This document shows, one piece after another, positions 20,403 through 30,473 of a stretch of DNA of 64,000 nt. The first letter of the stretch is position 1. The number at the start of each line of letters is the position of its first letter. Location of the stretch: positions 64,969,548-65,033,547 of the forward strand of contig NC_087064.1 in NCBI RefSeq assembly GCF_963678635.1, given 5' to 3'. The position numbers and the translations under genes were made by a program. Below the pieces are notes generated by a model, which saw nothing but the letters and a program-made list of their open reading frames with translations, did no database searches and was not told the origin of the DNA. Origin of the DNA: Symsagittifera roscoffensis. Taxonomy: Eukaryota > Xenacoelomorpha > Acoela > Convolutidae.

Positions 20403-21430
20403 TCTGTTCCAACAATTGTCCGGGAGTCTTGGGACAAGGTGAGGTTACCAACACTTGGGCAAGAGGTCTTGGACAGTGTGAAATTTCCCAACGTTTGAGC
20501 AGTAGGTCTTGGGACAGTGCGAGGTGTCCCAACACTTAAACGAGAGGTCTTGGGACAGTGCGACGTGTCCCAGCACTTGGGCAAGAGTTCCTGGGGCAGT
20601 GTGAAGTGTCCCAACACTTGAGCAGTAGGTCTTGGGACAGTGTGAACTGTCCCAACACTTGAGCAAGAGTTCTTGGGACAGTGCGAAGTGTCCCAACACT
20701 TAACCAGGAGGTCTTGGGACAGTGCGAGGTTTCCCAACACTTAGGCAAGAGGACTTGGGACAGTGTGAAGTGTCCCAACACTTGAGCAGTAGGTCTTGGG
20801 ACAGTGTGGAGTGTCCCAACACTTGACCAAGAGTTCTTGGGACAGTGCGAAGTGTCCCAACACTTAACCAGGAGTTCTTGGGTCAGTGCGAGGTTTCCCA
20901 ACACTTGGGCAAGAGGTCTTGGGACAGTGTGAAATGTCCCAACACTTGAGCAGGAGGTCTTGGGACAGTGTGTGAAGTCTCCCAACATTTGGGCAGGAGG
21001 TCCTGGGACAATGTGAAGTGTCCCACCACTTAACCAGGAGGTCATGGGACAGTGCGAGGTTACCCAACACTTGAACGAGAGGTCCTGGGGCAGTACGAAG
21101 AGTTCCAACACTTGAGCATGAGGTCTTGGGTCAGTACGAATTGTCCCAACACTTGGGCAGGAGGTCTTGGGACAGTATGAAGTGTCCCAACACTTGACCA
21201 GGAGTTCTTGGGACCGTTTAAAGTACCCCAACACTTAACCAAGAAGTCTTAGGACAGTGCGAGTTGTCCCAACATTTAAACAGGAGGTCCTGGGACAGTG
21301 CGTGGTGTCCCAACACTCGAGCTTGAGGTCCTGGGACAGTGCGAAGTGTCCCAATACTTGAGTGAAAGGTCCTAGGAGGGTTCGAAGAAGTCCTGGGACA
21401 GTGCAAAGTCTCCTAACACTTGAGCACAGG
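20403..21430. repeat. 41-bp hairpin repeat, array 1 (about 24 units)
   Basis: Each unit is close to GTCTTGGGACAGTGTGAAG and then TGTCCCAACACTTGAGCAGGAG. TTGGGACA and TGTCCCAA are perfect 8-bp complementary arms around an 8-nt loop. Units are contiguous and vary mainly in the tail (CACTTGAGC, CACTTAACC, CACTTGGGC). Long frames on either strand are by-products, because 41 is not a multiple of 3 and the unit lacks stops. The array runs into the gypsy leader on its right. Confidence 0.95.
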
Positions 21431-21548
21431 CACCAGGACCTAATCAGAACGACCAAAACAGATAAAATTCCGCACTATTGGGGAGACAAACTCGAATGGC
21501 AGGGGGTTCCAAGACCATTATGAAGGGGACTCCAGCACACACACTAAT
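21431..21548 (+). mobile_element. Tiny gypsy leader/gag remnant
   Basis: The leader CACCAGGACCTAATCAGAAC, seen also after arrays 2 and 3, is followed by a jump to gag sequence (CAGGGGGTTCCAAGACC, as at 31,240) and then to the GGGGACTCCAGCACACACAC stretch. At about 21,549 it fuses to the non-LTR RT. Internal deletions removed almost all of gag. Confidence 0.8.
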
Positions 21549-21743
21549 GTAGCTAAATTCATCAGTTCTGGTCAAGCACAAGAGCAAATCCAAAGTGACC
21601 TAAGCAATGTGTATAATTGGACCATCGACAATAATATGCCCTTCAATTTAGACAAATTTACGTATCTAAAATTAGGAAAAAGACAAATGATTTTTACTTC
21701 AACGGACACAAGATCAAAAAAAGGCGTCTAAAAAGACCTCGTC

Positions 21744-22382
21744 TTGACAATATCAAGTGATTTAAATTGGAATATCCACATAGACAATGCATGCAAGAAA
21801 GCAAACCGTGTATTTTTCTTGATAAAACGGAATACAAACAATCTGAGTCGTACTGCAAAATTGAACCTTTATAAATCTATGGTAGTCCCAGTTTTAACAT
21901 ACGCCAGCCCCTGCTATGGGCTAAGCAAATATGTCACAAATAATCTTGGGACTATTCAAAAAAGAGTCGTCAAATGGATTTTTGCTGGAACATTGGCATA
22001 CAAAGAAAAAATTGCTCAATTGCAAATTTTACCGCTTCCTATGTATATACAGATAAATATTATTTTGCTGTTTTCAAAAATCGGATTGGGAAGACACGTC
22101 GATAAGCATGTAAATGTTCCCAAACTAACAGAAACCTCTCGCGGTGTAACGTTTCAGCTGAAACTGCCTAAACGCCTGAAAGCTGATCAAAATTTCTTCT
22201 ATCAAACTTGCAGACTGGTTAATACTTTAAAGATAGACGTGAGGGCTTATTGTGGTCTCAAACAGCTACTGCTGAGGAAATTCAGGTTGAAATTTGGAGA
22301 ATATAATGAAGTTGACAAGTGCACGTGGAAAATTGGGTGCGACTGTGCGGCGAACAACTGCCGCAGCAAGACGTACATATGA
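21744..22382 (+). pseudogene. RT C-terminal part of the duplicated non-LTR fragment
   Basis: The 212-codon open stretch covers the RT thumb and C-terminal region: SSDLNWNIHIDNACKKANR, SRTAKLNLYKSMVVPVLTYA and a terminal Cys cluster GCDCAANNC. It is less damaged than the first copy, which has a stop after the VLTYA motif. The N-terminal catalytic half is absent, so there is no activity. Confidence 0.85.
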
Positions 22383-22433
22383 CGATACAATGAAGGGGCC
22401 ACCAGGACCCAATGTGGGAACACAGAAGCCATC

Positions 22434-22434
22434 C

Positions 22435-22492
<58 letters not shown>
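22434..22492. repeat. (CTA)n tail of the duplicated fragment
   Basis: About 19 CTA units with one CTAATA interruption, longer than the first copy. Confidence 0.9.
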
Positions 22493-22494
<2 letters not shown>

Positions 22495-23039
22495 GAACAA
22501 GAGTTGCAACGCGAGGATATCCAAATTTAAGATCGAATTAGGGTAGGTAACCTGGTCGGATCGGTTGGGGGTATCGAAATTAGACAGTTTTTGGAATCCA
22601 AAAAGAGAAGACCCCATAAGATTGATAGTAGTGGGAGGAAAAAGTGTGACATTTAGGTACCAGACATTTTTTTTACAGAAGACAGCATTGATCGCCTTTG
22701 AAATTAGGGTATACAAATTTTTCTGATTTTTATCATTTATTTTATTCAGATTTTGAATGTTTTCGGATCTAATTTTTTTGGCTTTTAACGAATTGGTGAT
22801 CTTGAAGAACTTACTAACAAGTCATATTTCGGCTTGTATCGGGTTGAAAAGGGGAACGTAATTTCAGGGAGGCTAGTAGGTAAAACTTTTGATTAGTAGG
22901 ATTTGGTTTTTGGGAGGATTTTTTGATACTAGAGCTCAAGTGGTGGTATTGGGGATAGTGATTTAAATATCCCAACGCTAAGGAACAAAAAATCCGACAG
23001 TCCCAACACCAAAGAACAAAAAATCCGACTGTCCCAAAG
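22493..23039. other. Non-coding spacer, duplicate of 19,843-20,402
   Basis: It shows the same order of landmarks as the first spacer, including TAGGTACCAGACATTTTTTT and GATACTAGAGCTCAAGTGG. No gene is seen. Confidence 0.8.
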
Positions 23040-23632
23040 AACAAGAGATCCGTCTGTCCCAACAATTGTGCGGGAATCTTGGGACAGTGTGAGGTTTCCC
23101 AACACTTGAGCAAGAGGTCTTGGGACAGTGTGAAATGTCCAAACGTATAAGCAGTAGGTCTTGGGACAGTGTGAAGTGTCCCAACACTTGAGCAAGAGTT
23201 CTTGGGACAGTGCGAGGTTACCCAACACTTGAACGAGAGGTCTTGGGACAGTACGAAATGTCCCAACACTTGGGCACGAGATCTTGGGACAGTACGAAGT
23301 GTCCCAACACTTGGGCACGAGGTCAGGGAACAGTATGAAGTGTCCCAACACTTGACCAGGAGTTCTTGGGACAGTTCAAAGTGTCCCAACACTTAACCAA
23401 GAAGTCTTGGGACATTGCGAGGTGTCCCAACACTAAAACAGGGAGGTCATGGGACAGTGTGAAGTGTCCCAACACTTGAACAGGAGGTCTTGGGACAGTG
23501 CGAAGTGTCCCAAAACTCAATCAGGAGGTCCTGGGACAGTGCGAGGTGTCCCAATACTTGAGTGAAGGGTCCTAAGAGGGTTCGAAGAAGTCCTGGGACA
23601 GTGCGAAGTCTACTAACACTTGAGCAAAGGCA
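23040..23632. repeat. 41-bp hairpin repeat, array 2 (about 14 units)
   Basis: Same unit as array 1. It contains the block ACCAGGAGTTCTTGGGACAG, AACCAAGAAG and AAAACAGGGAGGTC that recurs several times in array 3, so the arrays share higher-order structure. It runs directly into the leader of an intact gag start. Confidence 0.95.
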
Positions 23633-23798
23633 CCAGGACCTAATCAGAACAACCAAAACAGCTAAAAGTCCAGACTATTGGGGAGACGAACTCGAATGGT
23701 TTCTTCTTACAAAAACTAGGAATATTTTTTTTTTATATTTTAGAATAGGAGTTTGTACAAATTAGAATTATAAATAAGAAAAATTGTGAATAAGTATA

Positions 23799-24395
23799 AT
23801 GAAGAAAACCAGAGTATCACTAATTGAAAGAAAGGGAACAGGACTTAAGCAGAGCCATACTTCAATGCAAAGGAAACCCACACCAACGAATCCGAGGATA
23901 AGGAGAAAAAATATTTCAGTGAATATGATCGGCACAAGAAGCAACAAGGAGCAGAAGGCGAAAGAGAAAACGCTGGAAGAACAAAGCGTACCAGTAAAAG
24001 AGACAAATCTAGAGACACCAGATCAGAGCATAGACGGGATAGAACGCAAGACGACAGAATCAACTCCAATGCCAAACACAGTGCAACAAGAAAAGAATAC
24101 CATAAAGTTCTCACCAATAGGCAATGAAGAAGAGGCAACCAATACGCCAGAGGCGATAAAAGACGACTCACAAACTAAGAGAACGTCGTTCACCGAGAGG
24201 ATTGCTGCGATGGTCGGAAAGAAACCAAGAGTTGAAGAAGCGGCAGCAGTGACCCAGAAGAGCAAGACCTTTGGGACAGTTTCTGCGATAACAACGCAAA
24301 CGGGGAAGGGAAAAAAGCCTCGCAAGAAACAGCAGTTAGCCCAAACGAACGAACTAAGGAAACAAGAAAAACCTCGGTGGAGCTGGGAGACCTAA
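23799..24395 (+). CDS. Gag N-terminal region
   Basis: The 198-codon frame starts MKKTRVSLIERKGTG at an ATG kept in the copy at 30,474, so this is the probable ORF-A start. It is basic and low complexity, rich in Lys, Thr, Glu and Gln, with KGKKPRKKQQ near the end. No domain is recognised here. It precedes capsid and zinc-knuckle parts, as expected for gag. The shorter homologue at 30,474 lost about 90 internal codons. Confidence 0.7.
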   Translation: MKKTRVSLIERKGTGLKQSHTSMQRKPTPTNPRIRRKNISVNMIGTRSNKEQKAKEKTLEEQSVPVKETNLETPDQSIDGIERKTTESTPMPNTVQQEKNTIKFSPIGNEEEATNTPEAIKDDSQTKRTSFTERIAAMVGKKPRVEEAAAVTQKSKTFGTVSAITTQTGKGKKPRKKQQLAQTNELRKQEKPRWSWET

Positions 24396-26021
24396 TGACA
24401 AAGTTGATTGAGATGGACAAAAAATTGAAGTGCAGTGAAGAGGACCGCCTAGAACTAAAAAAGAAAATAAGATACAACAAGAACGAGAACTTGGATAACT
24501 AGTATTGCTTAGCAAGGGCCACGGAGTATAAGCTACAACAGATGTCGTACAAAGTAGAGACTACCTTTAAAGAGCGAGAATCATATGTCAAAAAGATATG
24601 GAAGTCATGAAGAGACGGTACGACACCGTGAATGAGAAGTTGTGGAATCTTGATACCAGAATGGATACAATGAGTAAGGACCAAGCAGAAAGTTCTTAAG
24701 CCATACAGTCCAAACTGGATGATCTCTTGAGAAACTCTATAGCACAGGATAAACTGGTAGCAGACAAACCATAAGGCACCAGAGTCGATTTTACAGAACC
24801 GCAACGGAATAAGCGGGAATCTACACTGTTACCCCGGATTGCAACGAGCATAGGGGCAGGTGGTTCCAAGACCATAATGAAGGGTGGCAGCTCAAACTCG
24901 ACGAATGCACCAGGGGACTCCAGCACACACACTAATGTAGCAACTGACGCCATGACATGGGCGACCACCTGGGAAATGATGAACAGGACACTTGAAGCTT
25001 TCGCAACGATGAACACAGACTCAAGCGACAGAGGAAGTGTTAAATCAAGAAAGACCTTCAAGAAACCCAAAGAATTTAAAGATGACTCGGATGACTGCAT
25101 TGACAAATGGGTTAGAAGTCATGAGACTACATTTAGAACAAGACAACTTCAACTACAATCTAGAGAGTACATGTTGATGAAACCAAAAAAGTACTCGTAA
25201 GCAGAAGGCAGGAATATGCAAAGGGGAAGCCAACCACAAATGTCGTCATGGTACAATCCTAGAGATGACAAGGATAAACGTAGGTCATGCGCAAATTGCA
25301 GATCAGCGGACCACCATGTTGCCGACTGCACGACGTACAAACAAGGCATGAAAAGCCTGGGATACACGCCAGATGAGGAAGATGAGAGCCAAACGGAAAA
25401 CATGAATTTTATAGTGGCTTAATCATCAAGATAGGCGCGAGGTGCTTCTTTTGTAATCAAAAAGGCAACTTCACGATGGACTGCCCGTTGTTTTGGGAGG
25501 CGGTGAAGAATCAAAATCACCCCAAACACAAACTAGCACTGGCTGCGGTACTGAACACGAGGAATAGACAAGCCGAAATTGACTTGAAGAACGCGGAGGC
25601 AGCGAGTGGTGAGCTAGCAACAAAGACGGTGAAAAGCGTGAGGCAAGTCAAAGCGGTCGCGGAGCCCGAGACCAGGAATTCACTGGAGATAAATAATGAG
25701 AAGGCGGCTGCAGAGGCTATCAACAAAGTAAAGCAAGACCTGGCGACCAAAGAGATTGAGCAACGGCTTAAGCAGGAGATAGAAAGGCAGATATTCAATG
25801 AGACACTCTGCATGACAAGGCCAGAACCAGAAACCGGAGAGAACTCAGTGAGCAGAGGTAATTGCAACACCCTGACAATGGTGACGGGAAAACCATTTGG
25901 TATCACGAAAATTGGGGCAAGAAAAATGTCGACAATCACGGTGAGCGGCCAGGAAGTAACAAGAAACCTGAGTGAACCAAGAGATCAGACAATAATGCAC
26001 ATTGATGTTTGCGCAGATTAA
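24396..26021 (+). pseudogene. Gag middle and C-terminal part with zinc knuckles
   Basis: After stops and shifts comes a helical region, then the start of the capsid (DDCIDKWVRSHETTFRTRQL). The rest of the retrotrans_gag core is deleted at about 25,150. The first knuckle is CANCRSADHHVADC (CX2CX4HX4C). The second, CFFCNQKGNFTMDC, lacks its His. A Lys/Glu-rich helical tail and a region with SRGNCNTLTMVTGKPFG follow. The knuckles would bind element RNA. Confidence 0.8.
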
Positions 26022-26670
26022 TTGAGTACAATAAGCACGCAAAGTTCTTCTAGAGCTTTAAGGGCATTACTCACCAGAGGTGGTAGCAAATCAGTTCGCA
26101 TAGACAACAGATACACGGAAGCCTATGGTCCACATGAGATCAGGCTGAACATAGATGGAATAAACATCTACACTAAAACCATGATAACGTGTGATAAGGA
26201 TCTAGCCAGATAAATCTACGTTGGTAGTGAGGAACTGAAAGTGAGATCGATCGGACACTGTGCTATGTTAGAAGAAGATGCAATGCATATCGGGACGGAG
26301 GCAGATGTATCTGCACACGCACTAGACATAAGCGGAAAGAAGACTCAACTGCGTGGGTTAATAGACACACGAGCGGTCTTGAGCGTCATAACGATCGAAT
26401 TATGGAAAAGAATGGGCTTCGACAGAGATGACTTGATAGACTCGAGAATACGGCTGTCAGCAGCCAACAAAGGGGCGCTGCGAGTACTAGGCAGGACACC
26501 AAAAAAAGCCCTAAACTTGGGGAATGCAATTTGGGGATGTGCTTCCTTGTAGTGTTGAATTTAGATGAGTCTGACCAATTCATTTTAGGCAGAGATTTCA
26601 TCATGAATTTCGATGTAACAATTGATCTTAACAATGCGATGTTCAGGATTCGGAACCCGGAAAAGAAGTA
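26022..26670 (+). pseudogene. Retropepsin-like aspartic protease
   Basis: The active-site region reads QLRGLIDTRAVLSVI, where the normal DTG/DSG is DTR, followed by LWKRMGFDRDDLI and, after a frame change, QFILGRDFIMNFDVTIDL, the typical C-terminal strand pair of Ty3/gypsy proteases (ILGxDF). The Gly to Arg change should abolish activity. The same DTR cannot be checked in the copy at 33.1 kb because it is deleted there. Confidence 0.75.
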
Positions 26671-27016
26671 AGTAATTAAACCGGTAAATTTGATAATGGC
26701 GAATGACATTAAGGATCCAGTATTCTTGAGTAGGAGGGTAAGGTTGAAAGCAAACGAAGCGTCAATAGTAAGTTTGCGGATGAAAAACTCTAATGAACTA
26801 AGTGACAAAAAACAAGTATGCATAGTCCCAAATCCGATTAGTCAAAGTGCTGCTATTTTAGGAAGATCCTTCTCGATAGCCAAGAGTGGCCTCTGCGTCA
26901 GTGTCTTGTTGAATACTCTTGATATAACAATGAAGATCCAGTGGGGAAGGAAACTGGGATATGCACTACCTGTTAAAACTCGATACGAAATGACTGAAAA
27001 TGTGAAAAAAAATTGA
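26671..27016 (+). pseudogene. Post-protease linker before RT
   Basis: An open stretch from ATG 26,690 (MANDIKDPVFLSRRVRLKAN) continues the polyprotein beyond the protease, after a stop at 26,670. Its later half (PISQSAAILGRSFSIAKSG, then VLLNTLDITMKI) looks like the strand-rich linker often placed between protease and RT in gypsy elements. It is absent from both other copies. Confidence 0.5.
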
Positions 27017-27411
27017 TTGTTATGATTGTCCGAATCATAAATTAAGATTTTTGTCTTGAGAAGATTGAAGAAAATAAAATATTCAACAGGTCTTGTAAAA
27101 TCGCTTAAGTCAGTGGCAGACGATGGACTTTCGAGCTGTTCGAATTTTCCGGAAAGGCCCACACCAGAGAGTTAGAAATGGATAAAACGGTATTACCAAA
27201 GATAAAGCACTTGAGGGGTAAGTTAACGGACAAACAGCTCTAATCGAAGCCATCAAAGATATACTAGATTAAAACCAAGACGTTTTTTTGATACTAGAGC
27301 TCAAGTGGTGATATTGGGGATAGTGATTTAAGTATCCCAACGCTAAGGAACAAGAGATCCGACTGTCCCAACACCAAAGAACAAGAGATCCGACTGTCCC
27401 AAAGAACAAGA
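27017..27411. other. End of the gag-protease fragment and left edge of array 3
   Basis: Decayed sequence to about 27,285, then the shared edge TTTTTTGATACTAGAGCTC and the AACAAGAGATCCG copies. No gene is seen. Confidence 0.6.
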
Positions 27412-30300
27412 GATCCGTCTGTCCCAACAATTGTGCGGGAGTCTTGGGACAGTGTGAGGTTTCCCAACACTTGGACAGTAGGTCTTGGGACAGTGTGAAA
27501 TGTCCCAACACTTGAGCAAGAGTTCATGGGACAGTGCGAGGTTTCCCAACACTTGGGTAAGAGGTCTTGGGACAGTGTGAAATGTCCCAACACTTGAGCA
27601 GGAGGTCTTGGGACAGTGTGAAGTGTCCCAACACTTGGGCAGGAGGTCTTGGGACAGTGTGAAGTGTCCCAACACTTAACCAGGAGGTCTTGGGACAGTG
27701 CGAGGTGTCCCAACACTTGAACGAGAGGTCTTGGGACAGTGCGAAGTGTCCCAGCACTTGGACAAGAGTTCTTGGGACAGTGCAAAGTGTCCCATCACTT
27801 AACCAGGATGTCTTGGGACAGTGCGAGGTTTCCCAACACTTGGGCAAGAGGACTTGGGACAGTGTGAAGTGTCCCAACACTTGAGCAGTAGGTCTTGGGA
27901 CAGTGTGAAGTGTCCCAACACTTGAGCAAGAGTTCTTGGGACAGTGTGAAATGTCCCAACACTTGAGCAGGAGGTCTTCGGAAGTGTGAAGTCTCCCAAC
28001 AAGGTCATGGGACAATGTGAAGTGTCCCAACACTTAACCAGGAGGTCTTGGGACAGTGCGAGGTTACCCAACACTTGAACGAGGGGTCTTGGGACAGTAC
28101 GAAACGTCCCAACACTTGGGCACGAGGTCTTGGGACAGTACAAAGTGTCCCAACACTTGGGCAGGAGGTCATCGGACAGTATGAAGTGTCCCAACACTTG
28201 ACCAGGAGTTCTTGGGACAGTTCAAAGTGTCCCAACACTTAACCAAGAAGTCTTGGGACAGTGCGAGGTGTCCCAACACTAAAACAGGGAGGTCATGGGA
28301 CAGTGTGAAGTGTCCCAACACTTGAACAGGAGGTCTTGGGACAATGCGAGGTGTCCCAACACTTGAACGAGAGGTCTTGGGACAGTGCGAAGTGTCCCAG
28401 CACTTGGGCAAGAGTTCTTGGGACAGTGCAAAGTGTCCCAACACTTAACCAGGAGGTCTTGGGACAGTGCGAGGTTTCCCAACAATTGGGCAAGAGGACT
28501 TTGGACAGTGTGAAGTGTCCCAACACTTGGGCAGTAGGTCTTGAGACAGTGTGAAGTGTCCCACCACTTGAGCAAGAGTTCTTGGGACAGTGTGAAATGT
28601 CCCAACGTTTGAGCAGTAGGTCATGGGACAGTGTGAAGTGTCCCAACACTTGAGCAAGAGTTCTCGGGACAGTGCAAAGTGTCCCATCACTTAACCAGGT
28701 AGTCTTGGGACAGTGCGAGGTTTCCCAACACTTGGGCAAGAGGACTTGCGACAGCGTGAAGTGTCCCAACCCTTGAGCAGTAGGTCTTGGGACAGTGTGA
28801 AGTGTCCCAACACTTGAGCAGGAGGTCTTCGGACAGTGTGAAGTCTCCCAACACTTCGGCAGGAGGTCTTGGGACAATGTGAAGTGTCCCAACACTTAAC
28901 CAGGAGGTCTTGGGACAGTGCGAGGTTACCCAACACTTGAACGAGAGGTCTTGGGACAGTACGAAATGTCCCAACACTTGGGCACGAGGTCTTGGGACAG
29001 TACAAAGTGTCCCAACACTTAGGCAGGAGGTCATGGGACAGTATGAAGTGTCCCAACACTTGACCAGGAGTTCTTGGGACAGTTCAAAGTGTCCCAAAAC
29101 TTAACCAAGAAGTCTTGGGACAGTGCAAGGTTTCCCAACACTTGGGCAAGAGGACCTGGGACAGCGTGAAGTGTCCCAACACTTGAGCAGTAGGTCTTGG
29201 GACAGTGTGAAATGTCCCAACACTTGAGCAGGAGGTCTTCGGACAGTGTGAAGTCTCCGAACACTTGGGCAGGAGGTCATGGGACAATGTGAAGTGTCCC
29301 AACACTTAACCAGGAGGTCTTGGGACAGTGCGAGGTTACCCAACACTTGAACGAGAGGTCTTGGGAAAGTACGAAATATCCCAACACTTGGGCACGAGAT
29401 CTTGGGACAGTACAAAGTGTCCCAACACTTAGGCAGGAGGTCATGGGACAGTATGAAGTGTCCCAACACTTGACCAGGAGTTCTTGGGACAGTTCAAAGT
29501 GTCCCAACACTTAACCAAGAAGTCTTGGGACAGTGCGAGAAGTCCCAACACTAAAACAGGGAGGTCATGGGACAGTGTGAAGTGTCCCAACACTTGAACA
29601 GGAGGTCTTGGGACAGTGCGAGGTGTCCCAACACTTGAACGAGAGGTCTTGGCACAGTGCGAAGTGTCCCAGCACTTGGTCAAGAGTTCTTGGGACAGTG
29701 CAAAGTGTCCCAACACTTAACCAGGAGGTCTTGGGACAGTGTGAGGTTTCCCAACACTTGGGCAAGAGGACTTTGGACCGTGTGAAGTGTCCCAACACTT
29801 GAGCAGTAGGTCTTGAGACAGTGCGAGGTTACCCAACACTTGAAAGAGAGGTCTTGGGACAGTACGAAATGTCCCAACACTTGAGACCGAGGTCTTGGGA
29901 CAGTACGAAGTGTCCCAACACTTGGGCAGGAGGTCATGGGACAGTATGAAGTGTCCCAACACTTGACCAGGAGTTCTTGGGACAGTTCAAAGTGTACCGA
30001 CACTTAACCAAGAAGTCTTGGGACAGTGTGAGGTGTCCCAACACTAAAACAGGGAGGCCATGGGACAGTGTGAAGTGTCCCAACACATAAACATGAGGTC
30101 TTGGGACAGTGCGAAGTGTCCCAACACTGAATCAGGAGGTCCTGGGACAGTGCGAAATGTCCCAATACTTGAGTGAAGGGTCCTAGGAGGGTTCGAATAA
30201 GTCTTGGGACAGTGTGGAGAGTCCCAATACTTGAACGAAGGATCCTAGGAGGATTCGAAGAAGTCCTGGGACAGTGCGAAGTCTCCTAACACTTGAGCAA
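27412..30300. repeat. 41-bp hairpin repeat, array 3 (about 70 units)
   Basis: The largest array. Besides the 41-bp period it has higher-order structure: the block with ACCAGGAGTTCTTGGGACAG recurs at about 28,201, 29,064, 29,474 and 29,967, with shared variant units between. Both strands show many 60-200-codon frames with a 41-residue period; I reject these as genes. It joins the gypsy leader on its right. Confidence 0.95.
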
Positions 30301-30473
30301 AGGCACCAGGACTTAATCAGAACGACCAAAATAGCTAAAAGTCCACACTATCGGGGAGACGAACTCGAATGGCTTCTTCTTACAAAAACTAGGAATATTT
30401 TTTTGTTTTAAATTTTAGAATAGGAGTTTGTACAAATTAGAATTATAGATAAGAAAAATTGTGAATAAGTATA

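Larger units (their letters stand above)
21549..22492 (+). mobile_element. Second copy of the non-LTR 3' end
   Basis: Homologous to about 18,916-19,842, starting inside the RT just after the ADD box and ending with the same (CTA)n tail. It lies next to copies of the same spacer and 41-bp array, so it arose by local DNA duplication and not by a new insertion. Confidence 0.9.
23633..27290 (+). mobile_element. Gypsy-like element fragment: leader, gag and protease
   Basis: The fragment starts in the leader after array 2, carries gag (with an internal deletion of the capsid core) and protease, and ends near 27,290 at the left edge of array 3. It supplies the part missing from the copy on the minus strand and the protease half missing from the copy at 30-48 kb. 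Confidence 0.85.

Noticed and set aside
20095-30003. Many 60-230-codon frames on both strands over the 41-bp arrays
   Set aside because: The unit lacks stops in several frames and its 41-bp length cycles all frames, giving a 41-residue period. Frames are open on both strands alike, and composition is dictated by the repeat.
20403-30300. CRISPR-like array
   Set aside because: Units abut with no unique spacers of constant length, no cas genes are present, and the genome is eukaryotic.
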